A stretch of 64,000 bases of DNA from Malikia granosa (GCF_002980595.1 NZ_PVLQ01000011.1:1-64000), one strand, 5' to 3'. Positions 21,353-30,940 are shown, counted from the stretch's first letter. A program made the numbers and translations. Notes: generated from the sequence alone by a model not told the origin.

Positions 21353-24300
21353 TCAGGCCCCGTCGCCGGCCGCTGCCTGCGCGCGCCACTGCGCCAGCAG
21401 CTCGGCCCAGCGCTCGCGCGCCGCCGCCAGGTGCCGCGCCTTGACATGGCCGAAGCCCTTGATCTGCCCCGGCAGGTGCGCGAGTTGCAGCGCCAGCGCG
21501 TGGTTGTCGGGCTTCAGCGTGCGCAGCAGCTCCTCGACCAGCGCCAGGTAGTCGTCGATCAGCGCGCGCTCGCTGCGGCGCTCGTCGCTGCGGCCGAACA
21601 GGTCGAAGGCGGTGCCGCGCAGGAACCTGAGCCTGGCCAGACCGCGCATCAGGCCCAGCATCCAGGGGCCGTAGTCCTGCTTGCTGAGCTCGCCGCGCGC
21701 GTTGCGCTCGGCCCAGAACGGCGGCGCGAGGTGGAAGCGCAGCCGGTAGTCGCCCTCGAAGCGCTCGGCGACCTCGCGCTCGAAGCGGCCGTCGGTATAG
21801 AGACGCGCCACCTCGTACTCATCCTTGTAGGCCATCAGGTCGTGCAGGTGGCGCGCGACTGCCTCGGCCAGCGCGGTCTTGCCGGGCACGCGCTCGGCCT
21901 CGGCCTGCTGCACGCGGCGCACGGCCGCCTCGTAGCGGCGCGCGTAGGCCGCATCCTGGTAGGCAGTCAGCCGTTCGACGCGGTCGCGCAGCAGCCCGTC
22001 CAGCCGCGGCCTGGGCTGGAAGCGCAGCGGCTGCTCCGCCGGCGCCAGCAAGGCCTGCACGCGGGCGCCGTCATGCGCCGACAGCCGGCCCCATTCGAAG
22101 GCAGCCAGGTTCTTCTCGACCGCCGTCGCGTTGAGCTCGATCGCGCGCCGCAGCGACTCGCGCCGCACCGGCACCCAGCCGCGCTGCCAGGCATGGCCGA
22201 GCAGCACCGGGTTGGCGTAGAGCGCGTCGCCGACCAGCTGGCGCGCGATGGCCTCGGCGTCGAGCACCGACAGCGCGGGCTCCCCGACCGTCTGGCCCAG
22301 GATGGCCTGGCATTGCGCGCCCGGGCTCTTCCAGCCGCCCTGGTGGACGAAGGCCGCCGTCGGCGCGACATGGGAGTTCAGCGCGACCCGGCTGCGGCCG
22401 GCGCGCAGGCGTGACACCGACTCGGCTTGCGCGGCGACGATCGGGTCGCAGCCGAGCAGCAGGTCGGCCTCGGCCATGCTGACGCGGGTGGTCAGGATGT
22501 CGGGCTGCCGGTCGGCGATCTGCACATGGCTCCAGGTCGCACCGCCCTTCTGCGCCAGCCCGGCGGCGTCCTGCGTCACGACGCCGCGCCCGTCCAGGAA
22601 GGCCGCCTCGCCGATCAGCTGGCCCAGCGTGATGACGCCAGTGCCGCCGACGCCAGCGATCAGGATGCCGTAGGGATGGACCGTGGCTGGCAGCTCGGGC
22701 TCGGGCAGCTCGCCCAGTTCAGCCGGATCGGGCAGTGCCTTGGCGGTGCCGCGCCGCAACCGGCCGCCCTCGACGGTCACGAAGCTGGGGCAGAAGCCGT
22801 CCAGGCAGGAATAGTCCAAGTTGCAGCTGCCCTGGTTGATCTGGCGCTTGCGGCCCAGCTCGGTCTCGAGCGGCTCGACGCTCAGGCAGTTGCTTTTCTC
22901 GCCACAGTCGCCGCAGCCCTCGCAGACGGCGGCGTTGATGAAGACGCGCCGCGCCGGCTCGACCAGCAGGCCGCGCTTGCGCCGGCGCCGCTTCTCGGTC
23001 GCGCAGGTCTGGTCGTAGATGATGGCGGTGGTGCCGGGGATCTCGCGGAACTCGCGCTGCAGACGGTCGAGCTCGTCGCGGTGCTCGACCGGTACATCCG
23101 GGGGCAGCCGCAGCGTGACGCCACCGACGGTGCGGTGCTCGGCGTTGACATACTTGAGCGGCTCGTCGGTCACGATCACGATCCGGCTCACGCCCTCGGC
23201 GCGCAGGCTGTGCACGATCTGCAGCACCGAATGGCCCTCGGGCCGCTCGCCGACCGGCTGGCCGCCGGTCATCGCGACCGCGTCGTTGTAGAGGATCTTG
23301 TAGGTGATGTTGACGCCGGCGGCGATGGTCTGGCGGATCGCCAGCAGGCCGCTGTGGAAATAGGTGCCGTCGCCGAGGTTGGCGAACAGGTGGGGCTCGC
23401 GGCTGAAGGGCTGCTGGCCGACCCAGGGCACGCCCTCGCCGCCCATCTGGGTGAAGCCCTGGGTGCGGCGGTTCATCCAGGTCACCATGTAGTGGCAACC
23501 GATGCCGGCAATGGCGCGCGAGCCTTCCGGCACCACGGTCGAGCGGTTGTGCGGACAACCCGAGCAGTACCAGGGCGGCCGGTCCGGCGCGCTGCCGCCC
23601 GCGTAGAGCGCCTGCAGCGAGCGTTCGCGCGCGTCGAGCAGCTCCAGATGGGCCTGCACCCGCTGCGCGATCGAACTGCCCGCCGCCAGCAGGCCGCGCC
23701 GCTGGAGACGGCGGCCGATCGCGCGCGCGATCAAGGCCGGCGTCAGGTCGGCGGTCGCGCGCAGCAGGGTCTGTCCGCTCGGGTCGGGCAGGCTCCATTC
23801 GCCGCCGCTGTGGTCGGCGCCAGCCTCGTCGAACTTGCCGAGCACGTCCGGGCGCACGTCGGGCCGCCAGTTGTAGAGTTCCTCCTTGAGCTGGTACTCG
23901 ATGACCTGGCGCTTCTCCTCCACCACCAGGATCTCCTGCAGGCCGGTGGCGAACTCGCGCACCGTCTGCGCCTCCAGCGGCCAGACCACGGCCACCTTGT
24001 GCAGCCGGATGCCGAGCGCGCGGCAGGCCGCCTGGTCCAGCCCGAGGTCGGCCAGCGCCTGCAGCGTATCGCCCCAGGCCTTGCCGCTGGCGATGATGCC
24101 GTAGCGGTCGTCCGGGCCGGACCAGACATCGCGGTTGAGCCGGTTGGCGCGCACATAGGCCAGCGCGGCATACCACTTGTGGTTCATCAGCCGGTCTTCC
24201 TGCGCCAGCGGGGTGTCGGGCCAGCGGATATGCAGGCCGCCCTCGGGCACGGGGAAGTCCGGCAGCCAGATCTGCACCCGCTGCGGATCGACCTCGACCC

Positions 24301-24961
24301 CGGCGCCCGACTCGACCACCTCCTGGATCGTCTTCATGCCGGCCCAGAGCCCGGCATAGCGGCTCATGGCGAAGGCATGGATGCCCAGATCCAGGATCTC
24401 CTGCACGCTGGACGGGAAGAACACCGGCAGGCCGCAGGCCTTGAACACATGGTCGCTCTGGTGCGGCGCGCTCGAGCTCTTGGCCGCGTGGTCGTCGCCG
24501 GCGACCGCGATCACGCCGCCCCAGGGCGTGGTGCCGGCCAGGTTGGCGTGCTTGAACACATCCGAGCAGCGGTCCACGCCGGGCCCCTTGCCATACCAGA
24601 TGCCGAACACGCCGTCATGCTTGTGCGTACCCGGCGGCGCGTAGCCCAGCATCTGCGTGCCCCAGAGCGCGGTCGCGGCCAGCTCCTCATTGACGCCGGG
24701 CTGGAACACGATGTCGTGCGCCCGCAGATGCTGCTTCGCCTTCCAGAGCGCCAGGTCATAGCCGCCCAAGGGCGAACCACGGTAGCCGCTGACCAGGCCG
24801 GCAGTGTTCTTGCCGGCCAGCGCGTCGCGCTGCTGCTGCAGCATGGGCAGGCGCACCAGGGCCTGGATGCCGCTCATGAAGACATGGCCGCGCGCCAGCG
24901 CGTACTTGTCGTCGAGCGTGACGGACTGCGCTGCAGGACGGGAAGGAACCGGTGCATTCAT
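21353..24961 (-). CDS. fused indolepyruvate:ferredoxin oxidoreductase (IorA-IorB type)
   Basis: A 1202-residue fusion of the two IOR subunits. It oxidatively decarboxylates aryl- or branched 2-oxoacids (phenylpyruvate, indolepyruvate) to acyl-CoA and passes electrons to ferredoxin or a related carrier. Order: N-terminal pyrimidine-binding TPP domain with SGYRGSPLGGYD near residue 60; a CSGCPHNRST site near 465; TPP-Mg motif GDGTYFHSG near 530 with NDAVAMTGGQP; a ferredoxin-like cysteine cluster (CEGCGDCGEKSNC, CNLDYSCLDGFCPS) near 680-730; the gamma-type IorB domain starting GVGGTGVITLGQLIG near 773; and a C-terminal DUF6537-like domain. ATG 24961 has AGGAG upstream. Such fusions are known in Burkholderiales and Rhodocyclales for aromatic amino acid use. 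No partner dehydrogenase or CoA ligase is adjacent. Confidence 0.9.
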   Translation of the reverse strand: MNAPVPSRPAAQSVTLDDKYALARGHVFMSGIQALVRLPMLQQQRDALAGKNTAGLVSGYRGSPLGGYDLALWKAKQHLRAHDIVFQPGVNEELAATALWGTQMLGYAPPGTHKHDGVFGIWYGKGPGVDRCSDVFKHANLAGTTPWGGVIAVAGDDHAAKSSSAPHQSDHVFKACGLPVFFPSSVQEILDLGIHAFAMSRYAGLWAGMKTIQEVVESGAGVEVDPQRVQIWLPDFPVPEGGLHIRWPDTPLAQEDRLMNHKWYAALAYVRANRLNRDVWSGPDDRYGIIASGKAWGDTLQALADLGLDQAACRALGIRLHKVAVVWPLEAQTVREFATGLQEILVVEEKRQVIEYQLKEELYNWRPDVRPDVLGKFDEAGADHSGGEWSLPDPSGQTLLRATADLTPALIARAIGRRLQRRGLLAAGSSIAQRVQAHLELLDARERSLQALYAGGSAPDRPPWYCSGCPHNRSTVVPEGSRAIAGIGCHYMVTWMNRRTQGFTQMGGEGVPWVGQQPFSREPHLFANLGDGTYFHSGLLAIRQTIAAGVNITYKILYNDAVAMTGGQPVGERPEGHSVLQIVHSLRAEGVSRIVIVTDEPLKYVNAEHRTVGGVTLRLPPDVPVEHRDELDRLQREFREIPGTTAIIYDQTCATEKRRRRKRGLLVEPARRVFINAAVCEGCGDCGEKSNCLSVEPLETELGRKRQINQGSCNLDYSCLDGFCPSFVTVEGGRLRRGTAKALPDPAELGELPEPELPATVHPYGILIAGVGGTGVITLGQLIGEAAFLDGRGVVTQDAAGLAQKGGATWSHVQIADRQPDILTTRVSMAEADLLLGCDPIVAAQAESVSRLRAGRSRVALNSHVAPTAAFVHQGGWKSPGAQCQAILGQTVGEPALSVLDAEAIARQLVGDALYANPVLLGHAWQRGWVPVRRESLRRAIELNATAVEKNLAAFEWGRLSAHDGARVQALLAPAEQPLRFQPRPRLDGLLRDRVERLTAYQDAAYARRYEAAVRRVQQAEAERVPGKTALAEAVARHLHDLMAYKDEYEVARLYTDGRFEREVAERFEGDYRLRFHLAPPFWAERNARGELSKQDYGPWMLGLMRGLARLRFLRGTAFDLFGRSDERRSERALIDDYLALVEELLRTLKPDNHALALQLAHLPGQIKGFGHVKARHLAAARERWAELLAQWRAQAAAGDGA

Positions 24962-25070
24962 CGACGTTCTCCTGCGGACGGATGGCGACGACTCGCGGGG
25001 AAACGAATTCCGGGCCGCGACCGCTACAGACGACTGTATGCCCGCCCGCCGCGCGTTTGTCAAACCTGGT

Positions 25071-25088
25071 TTTTCATCGAAATTTCAC
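25071..25088 (+). promoter_or_regulatory. degenerate Pho-box-like direct repeat
   Basis: Two seven-base half-sites, TTTTCAT and ATTTCAC, are separated by four bases, giving the 11-base period of PhoB boxes. Each half matches CTGTCAT/CTGTCAC at five of seven positions, the conserved G being replaced by T in both. It lies about 50 bases before the first PhoX start, the right place for PhoB activation, but the match is weak. Confidence 0.25.
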
Positions 25089-25138
25089 TTTCGGATGGGA
25101 AGCTTGTCGTGTTATTCGCTACCAAACGTCACACAGAC

Positions 25139-27097
25139 ATGAACCACAATCCCGGAACCTCCCGTCGCAACCTCCTGAAAATGCTGTCGGCAGCCCCCAT
25201 GCTGCCGCTGTCTACCGGTTTTGCCGGTTCCGCCCTGCTGGCAGGTTGTGGTGGTGGCGACGACGCCAAGCTCACCGGAGTCAGCTTCAGCTCGATGCCG
25301 GCACCGACGCTGGCCAACCCGGCGGCCATGGCAACGACCACCGTCGGCTCGGTGATGAGCGCCAGCTTCGACGACGGCAGCAAGGTCGACTTCAAGCTGT
25401 CCTACGCACCGTTCTTCATCACCGGCGACCTGGTCGACGATGGCAAGGGCGGCAAGGTGCTCGCCGGCGGCTATTTCGACATCAACAACAAGCCCATCAT
25501 CGACAAGACCGTGGCCGGCAAGGAGCGTCAGTTCTTCTCGGACTGCCCGGATGGCACCTCGCTGATCAAGATCGAAGGCGCCAAGATGGCTGGCGTCAAG
25601 GGCAACACGGTGTTCGCGGTGGTCCAGTTCGAATACACCACCTGGGCCCAGGACGGCAAGAGCGACATGTACGGCAAGCTGCCGTCGCCGATCGCCGTGC
25701 TGACGCTGGACCAGAACCCCGACACCGGCAAGCTGAGCCTGGTCAAGTACCACAACGTCGACACCAGCAGCGTCCACGGCCTGTGGATCACCTGCGGCGC
25801 CAGTCTGTCGCCCTGGGGCACCCACCTGTCGAGCGAGGAGTACGAGCCCGACGCGTTTGCCGCACGCAGCGCCAACAACATGGACGCCTTCAGCCTGAAC
25901 CTGTACGGCGACGCGAGCAAGGCCAACCCCTATCTCTACGGCCACCTGCCCGAAGTAACCGTCAACCCCGACGGCACCGGCAGCATCAAGAAGCATTACT
26001 GCACCGGCCGCATCTCGAAGGAGCTGGTCCAGATCATGCCCGACGAGCGCACGGCCCTGTGCGGTGACGACTGGACCAACGGCGGCCTGTTCATGTTCGT
26101 CGCCGACAAGGCGCGCGACCTGTCCTCCGGTTCGCTCTACGTCGCCAAGTGGAGCCAGACCTCCTCGGCCGGCGCCGGCTCCGCCAACCTGAGCTGGATC
26201 AAGCTCGGCAGCGCGACCAGCGCCGAGATCGAGAACCTGGCCAAGACGCTCAAGCCGACCGACATCATGGATGTCAAGACGGTCGATCCCACCATCGCCG
26301 ACCCGACCGCGACGGGCTACACCAAGATCAACTACAGCGGCAAGTTCAACTGGGTCAAGCTCAAGCCCGGCATGGAAAAAGCCGCCGCCTTCCTCGAAAC
26401 CCACCGCTACGCAGCCCTGATGGGCGCCAGCATGGGCTTCACCAAGATGGAAGGCACGACGGTCAACATCAAGGACAAGATCGCCTACTCGGCAATGTCG
26501 CGCCTGGAAGCGTCGATGATCAAGGGCAACGCAGCTGCGCAGACCGGCAGCATCGAGCTCGACAAGAAGATCTCTGCCGGCGCGGTCTACGCAATGAACC
26601 TCAAGGGTTCGATCAAGGACACCGCAGGCAACGCGATCAACAGCGAGTGGGTGGCTGTCGACATGGCCGCTCCCGCCGCGCTGGTCGGCGAGGACATCGC
26701 TTCCGACGCGCTCGGCAACACCGGCAACCCGGACAAGATCGCCAACCCGGACAACCTGAAGTTCTCCGAGAAGATGCGCACCCTGTTCATCGGCGAAGAC
26801 AGCGGCCAGCATGTGAACAACTTCCTGTGGGCCTACAACGTCGACACCAAGGTGCTGTCGCGCGTGATGTCGATCCCGGCTGGCGGTGAATCGACCGGCC
26901 TGCAGGCGGTCGACGAGATCAACGGCTGGACCTACATCATGAGCAACTTCCAGCACGCCGGTGACTGGGGCGCGATCCACAACACGGTCAAGGCCACGCT
27001 CGATCCGCTGATCAAGGCCAACTACAAGGACAAGTTCGGCGCTGCCGTCGGCTACCTGACCGCCGATTCGGCACAGTTCTCGCTGACCAAGCGCTGA
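25139..27097 (+). CDS. PhoX-family (DUF839) phosphatase, divergent, predicted Tat lipoprotein
   Basis: 652 residues. The N-terminus has a twin-arginine motif (SRRNLLKML) and a hydrophobic stretch ending in a lipobox (LLAGC, Cys37), so it is probably exported folded and lipidated. The rest has PhoX-like features spread over a propeller: DISFSSMP-type strand starts, ISCG/ITCGASLSPWGTHLSSEEY near residue 220 (the PhoX 'C-E-E' region that contributes metal and active-site ligands), and FIGEDSGQHVNNFLWAYN near 555. PhoX enzymes are Ca/Fe-dependent periplasmic phosphatases that release phosphate from monoesters. This copy lacks some textbook PhoX C-terminal motifs seen in the next gene, so it is a divergent member. 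ATG 25139 chosen because it gives the signal peptide; the open frame upstream is antisense to the oxidoreductase. Lysine is almost always AAG and glycine GGC, as in tkt and gap, hinting at high expression. Confidence 0.85.
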   Translation: MNHNPGTSRRNLLKMLSAAPMLPLSTGFAGSALLAGCGGGDDAKLTGVSFSSMPAPTLANPAAMATTTVGSVMSASFDDGSKVDFKLSYAPFFITGDLVDDGKGGKVLAGGYFDINNKPIIDKTVAGKERQFFSDCPDGTSLIKIEGAKMAGVKGNTVFAVVQFEYTTWAQDGKSDMYGKLPSPIAVLTLDQNPDTGKLSLVKYHNVDTSSVHGLWITCGASLSPWGTHLSSEEYEPDAFAARSANNMDAFSLNLYGDASKANPYLYGHLPEVTVNPDGTGSIKKHYCTGRISKELVQIMPDERTALCGDDWTNGGLFMFVADKARDLSSGSLYVAKWSQTSSAGAGSANLSWIKLGSATSAEIENLAKTLKPTDIMDVKTVDPTIADPTATGYTKINYSGKFNWVKLKPGMEKAAAFLETHRYAALMGASMGFTKMEGTTVNIKDKIAYSAMSRLEASMIKGNAAAQTGSIELDKKISAGAVYAMNLKGSIKDTAGNAINSEWVAVDMAAPAALVGEDIASDALGNTGNPDKIANPDNLKFSEKMRTLFIGEDSGQHVNNFLWAYNVDTKVLSRVMSIPAGGESTGLQAVDEINGWTYIMSNFQHAGDWGAIHNTVKATLDPLIKANYKDKFGAAVGYLTADSAQFSLTKR

Positions 27098-27127
27098 GCC
27101 TGGAGTGCGGCCACGGCCGCCATGACC

Positions 27128-27161
27128 GCCCCCCGAGGATGACAGGCCCGGGGGCTTTTTT
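27128..27161 (+). terminator. rho-independent terminator after the first PhoX gene
   Basis: A six-base-pair GC stem (GCCCCC/GGGGGC, 27128-27133 with 27150-27155) is followed directly by six T residues. It separates the two PhoX genes into separate transcription units. Confidence 0.85.
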
Positions 27162-27230
27162 GCGTTCGAAATGAAACCGTCACACTCAGCTGCGAGGATC
27201 CGTGCCATTGCTCCCCCGAAGGAATCCTGC

Positions 27231-29411
27231 ATGTCTCACCCGCCCCCCAAAGACGAGTTCAACGACGGCGAGAACGTCAACTTCTCCGCCAACGCCCATA
27301 TCGATGACCTGCTCGAGGCACGGCTGAACCGCCGCCTCGCGCTCCAGGGCGGCATCGGCGTGACCACCGGCTTGCTGCTGGGCGGCTCGGCAATGGCCGC
27401 ACAGGGCCAGGCCAAGGGCGCCGCGCGCGCGAAGCAAGCCGCCCTCAAGCTCGGCTTCGGTTCGGTGGCCAAGCACCGCGACGACAAGGTGACCCTGCCG
27501 GCCGGCTACCAGATGACCATCCTGCATGCGCTGGGCGACCCGCTGCACTGGGGCGACGAGTCCTGGAAGGGCGACGGCAGCGAAAGCGCCGACTCCTACA
27601 ACCGCCGCATCGGCGACGGCCACGACGGCATGTACTTCTTCGGCCTGGGCGAAGCCGGCAAGTTCGACGCCAAGCGCTCGGACCGCGGCCTGCTGTGCGT
27701 CAACCACGAATACGTGGTCGCACCCTATGCACTGCACCCGAACGGCAAGACCGCTGGCGCTGCCCGTGTCGCGAGCGAAGTCGAGAAGGAGATCTACGCC
27801 CACGGCATCAGCGTGGTCGAGGTCAAGCGCGACGCCAAGGGCGCCGGCATGAGCATGGTGCGCGGCTCGCGCTACAACCGCCGCGTCACCTCGGCCACCC
27901 CAATGGCCTTCGCCGGCCCGGTCAAGGGCAGCGAGCTGGTCAAGACCAAGTTCTCGCCCGACGGCATGAAGACCCGTGGCACCAACAACAACTGCGCCAA
28001 CGGCTACACCCCCTGGGGCACCTACCTGACCTGCGAGGAAAACTACACCAACGTGATCAGCCGCGCCGCCGGCGATGACGCCAAGCGCAGCGCCAAGGAG
28101 ATCACCGGCCTCAAGCGCTACGGCATGACCGACGGCCGCAAGAGCCCCTACCTGTGGGATACCGCCGGCAGCGACGACCTGTTCGCGCGCTGGAACAGCG
28201 CCGTCACCGGCGCGACCGCCGGCGACGACTACCGCAACATCTTCAACACCTTCGGCTGGGTGGTCGAGATCGATCCCTTCAATCCCGACCGCACCCCGGT
28301 CAAGCGCAGCACGCTGGGTCGCTTCAACCACGAAGGCGCCTGGCCGGTGCCGGCCGTCAAGGGCCAGCCGATCGTGATCTATTCGGGCGACGACTCGCGC
28401 AACGAGTACATCTACAAGTATGTCTCGAAGGCGCTGTGGGACGAGGCCGATGTCAACGGCGGCCTGGCCGCTGGCGCCAAGTACCTCGACGAGGGCACGC
28501 TGTATGTCGCCCGCTTCAATGCCGACGGCAGCGGCGAATGGCTCGAGCTGACCCATGGCAAGAACGGCCTCGACGCCGGCAACAAGCTCTACCCCTTCGC
28601 CGACCAGGCCGATGTGCTGGTGCACGCCCGCCTGGCCGCCGACGCGCTCGGCGCGACCAAGATGGACCGCCCGGAATGGGGCGCGGTCAACCCGCTGAAC
28701 CACGAGGTCTACATGACCTTGACCAACAACAGCAACCGCGTCGCCAACGACGCCACTCCGACCGGCGTGCAGCTCAAGCCCGACGCAGCCAACCCGCGCT
28801 ACTACAGCGACAACTACAGCGCCGACGGCAAGAGCAAGGTCAACAAGGGCAACCCGCACGGCCACATCATCCGCTGGAAGGAAGCCGGAGCCCAGGCAGC
28901 GACCCGCTTCAGCTGGGACATCTACCTGTTCGGCGCCGAGAGCGATGCCGCTGCCGACATCAACCTGTCGGGCCTGACCGCGGTCAACGACTTCTCGAGC
29001 CCGGACGGCCTGTACTTCGACCCGCGCGGCCTGCTCTGGATCCAGACCGACGACAACGCCTATACCGACCAGACCAACTGCATGATGCTGGCCGCCGTGC
29101 CCGGCAAGGTCGGTGATGGTGCCAAGGCCGTGGCGGCTGGCGGCACCGAGACCCGGGTCGGCGCCAAGGCGACGCCCGACAGCGTGCGCCGCTTCCTGGT
29201 CGGCCCGAAGGACTGCGAGATCACCGGCATCGCGATCACGCCGGATGGCCGCACCATGTTCTGCAACATCCAGCACCCGGGCGAGGAGAGCAAGCTCGAG
29301 TCCCTGTCCAGCCACTGGCCGGACAGCCAGACCAACCCGGGCTCGACCCAGCGCCCGCGCTCGGCCACGATGGTGATCACCCGCATCGACGGCGGCCCGA
29401 TCGGCCTCTGA
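27231..29411 (+). CDS. phoX: PhoX family alkaline phosphatase
   Basis: 726-residue canonical PhoX: a monomeric, Tat-exported phosphatase that uses Ca and Fe to hydrolyse phosphate monoesters in the periplasm. NRRLALQGGIG near residue 38 supplies the twin arginine, with a long leader ahead of it, usual in PhoX. Diagnostic blocks: LCVNHEYV near 165, TPWGTYLTCEENYTN near 265, GRFNHEGAWP near 365, RPEWGAVNPLNHEVYMTLTNN near 485, SSPDGLYFDPRGLLWIQTDDN near 588 and GPKDCEITGIAITPDG near 660. ATG 27231 has AAGGA eight bases upstream. No PhoB box of quality is seen, although CCGTCAC occurs about 53 bases before the start. Tandem with a divergent relative but separated by a terminator. Confidence 0.92.
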   Translation: MSHPPPKDEFNDGENVNFSANAHIDDLLEARLNRRLALQGGIGVTTGLLLGGSAMAAQGQAKGAARAKQAALKLGFGSVAKHRDDKVTLPAGYQMTILHALGDPLHWGDESWKGDGSESADSYNRRIGDGHDGMYFFGLGEAGKFDAKRSDRGLLCVNHEYVVAPYALHPNGKTAGAARVASEVEKEIYAHGISVVEVKRDAKGAGMSMVRGSRYNRRVTSATPMAFAGPVKGSELVKTKFSPDGMKTRGTNNNCANGYTPWGTYLTCEENYTNVISRAAGDDAKRSAKEITGLKRYGMTDGRKSPYLWDTAGSDDLFARWNSAVTGATAGDDYRNIFNTFGWVVEIDPFNPDRTPVKRSTLGRFNHEGAWPVPAVKGQPIVIYSGDDSRNEYIYKYVSKALWDEADVNGGLAAGAKYLDEGTLYVARFNADGSGEWLELTHGKNGLDAGNKLYPFADQADVLVHARLAADALGATKMDRPEWGAVNPLNHEVYMTLTNNSNRVANDATPTGVQLKPDAANPRYYSDNYSADGKSKVNKGNPHGHIIRWKEAGAQAATRFSWDIYLFGAESDAAADINLSGLTAVNDFSSPDGLYFDPRGLLWIQTDDNAYTDQTNCMMLAAVPGKVGDGAKAVAAGGTETRVGAKATPDSVRRFLVGPKDCEITGIAITPDGRTMFCNIQHPGEESKLESLSSHWPDSQTNPGSTQRPRSATMVITRIDGGPIGL

Positions 29412-29451
29412 TGACGACGGCGCCGGCCTGATGGGCCGGCCCAGGCCACCG

Positions 29452-29492
29452 TGCAAAACCCCTGCCGCCGCAAGGCGCGCAGGGGTTTTGCA
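29452..29492. terminator. bidirectional terminator between phoX and dienelactone hydrolase
   Basis: A perfect 14-base-pair inverted repeat (29452-29465 with 29479-29492) with AAAA on one arm and TTTT on the other, lying between two convergent genes. It can terminate both. Confidence 0.85.
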
Positions 29493-29534
29493 TGTCGAGG
29501 CGCCGTCAAGCGGCGCCAGAGATCAGGCTGGGAA

Positions 29535-30224
29535 TCAGCCCAGGTGCTTGGCGAAGAAGGCCAGCGTGCGCTCGCGCGCCAGCGCGGCCGAAGGCGGGTG
29601 CGAGGCACCGCGCTGGTCGCAGTTGAAGCCGTGGTGGGCGTCGTAGCTGTGGACCTCGACGCCGGGCTGGGCAGTGCGGAAGGCCTCGACCGTATCCATC
29701 GGAATCCAGTTGTCCTGTTCGGCGAAATGCGCCAGCACCGGGCATTGCGGCTGGCGCGCGGCCTCCTCGGGGGTGGTCATGCCGCCGCCGTAGTAGGGCA
29801 CGGCAGCAGACAGGCCCTGCAGCTCGCAGGCGCTGCGCCAGGTCAGCAGGCCGCCCCAGCAATAGCCGACGATGCCGACCTTGCCGCCGCTGCGGCGCGC
29901 GGCCTCGGCGATCGCGGCCTGGATGTCGGCCAGCACGCCGGGCGCCGGCAGCGCCTCGACCGCCAGCTTGAGCGCGAAGCCGGCCTGCATGTCGGCATCG
30001 GTGTAGCCGAGCTCGACGCCGGACTTGACGCGGTCGAAGGTGGCCGGCGCAATCGCCAGGTAGCCCGCGGCCGCATAGCCGTCGGCGACGGCGCGGATAT
30101 GCGAGTTGACGCCGAAGATCTCCTGCAGCACCACGACGGCGCCGCGCGGCTGGCCGGCCGGCTCGGCCAGGTAGGCGGGACAGCTGCGGCCGTCGGCAGC
30201 GGTGATGGCGATGAATTGGCCCAT
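29535..30224 (-). CDS. dienelactone hydrolase family protein
   Basis: 229-residue alpha/beta hydrolase of the dienelactone hydrolase family. The nucleophile elbow is GYCWGG near residue 118 (Cys nucleophile), followed by the acid in FAEQDNWIP near 168 and the catalytic His in DAHHGFNCDQ near 200, so the Cys-Asp-His triad is complete. VVVLQEIFGVN near residue 32 forms the Glu36-type stabilising site. True dienelactone hydrolases act in chlorocatechol degradation, but no such pathway is nearby, so the physiological ester or lactone substrate is unknown. ATG 30224 is the first good start. Confidence 0.88.
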   Translation of the reverse strand: MGQFIAITAADGRSCPAYLAEPAGQPRGAVVVLQEIFGVNSHIRAVADGYAAAGYLAIAPATFDRVKSGVELGYTDADMQAGFALKLAVEALPAPGVLADIQAAIAEAARRSGGKVGIVGYCWGGLLTWRSACELQGLSAAVPYYGGGMTTPEEAARQPQCPVLAHFAEQDNWIPMDTVEAFRTAQPGVEVHSYDAHHGFNCDQRGASHPPSAALARERTLAFFAKHLG

Positions 30225-30301
30225 GAAAACAGTCCTCCTGAAGGGTCAAAAACCGATAGGTTAGCGGACTTCGATGGCGCGGCATGGCCGACAATGCAGC
30301 G

Positions 30302-30922
30302 ATGGAACTCAAGCCGCTGATCACCCTGCTGGCGATCGTCAACCCGCTGGCGATCGTGCCCTTCTTCATCCATTACACCCAGGGCTTTTCCGATGAGCAG
30401 CGCCGACGCACGGTGCTGATCGCCTCGTTCAGCGCCTTCGCCGTGATCGCGGCCTGCGCGCTGCTGGGCCTGCAGATCCTGGACTTCTTCGGCATCTCGC
30501 TGGCGAGCTTCCAGGTCGGCGGCGGCATGCTGCTGCTGAACTCGGCGCTGTCGATGCTCAACGCCCAGCCGGCCGAGGCGCGCACGACCCAGGACGAGGT
30601 CGACGACGCCAACGCGCGGGCGTCGATCGCGGTGGTGCCGCTGACCATCCCGCTGCTGACCGGCCCGGCCTCGATGTCGACCGTCGTGATCTACGCCGAC
30701 CGGGCCCAGAGCCTGCTGCAGCATGCCGCGCTGGTCGGCTACGGCGTCGTGATCGGGCTGGCGACGGCGGTCTGCTTCACGCTGGCCGAACCGATCGAGC
30801 GCATCCTGGGCAAGACCGGCATCAACGTCATGACGCGGATCATGGGCCTGATCCTGGCCGCGATCTCGGTCGAGGTGATGGCGGCCGGGCTGATCAAGAT
30901 CTTCCCGGCGCTGAACGGCTGA
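30302..30922 (+). CDS. MarC family (UPF0056) integral membrane protein
   Basis: 206 residues with six predicted membrane segments. The MarC pattern is clear: LITLLAIVNPLAIVPFFIHYT at the N-terminus, VGGGMLLLNSALSML near residue 72 and VVPLTIPLLTGPASMSTVVIY near 110, then GINVMTRIMGLILAAISVEVM near the end. The function of MarC proteins is unresolved; early links to multiple antibiotic resistance were not confirmed. I use ATG 30302 (MELKPLITLL) rather than one six codons upstream because homologues start here. Divergent from the dienelactone hydrolase gene. Confidence 0.9.
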   Translation: MELKPLITLLAIVNPLAIVPFFIHYTQGFSDEQRRRTVLIASFSAFAVIAACALLGLQILDFFGISLASFQVGGGMLLLNSALSMLNAQPAEARTTQDEVDDANARASIAVVPLTIPLLTGPASMSTVVIYADRAQSLLQHAALVGYGVVIGLATAVCFTLAEPIERILGKTGINVMTRIMGLILAAISVEVMAAGLIKIFPALNG

Positions 30923-30940
30923 CGCCGGCCGGCTGCGCGC

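Noticed and set aside
22427-25138. Long in-frame extension upstream of the first PhoX gene
   Set aside because: It lies antisense to the oxidoreductase gene and lacks motifs, while ATG 25139 gives a proper Tat signal peptide.
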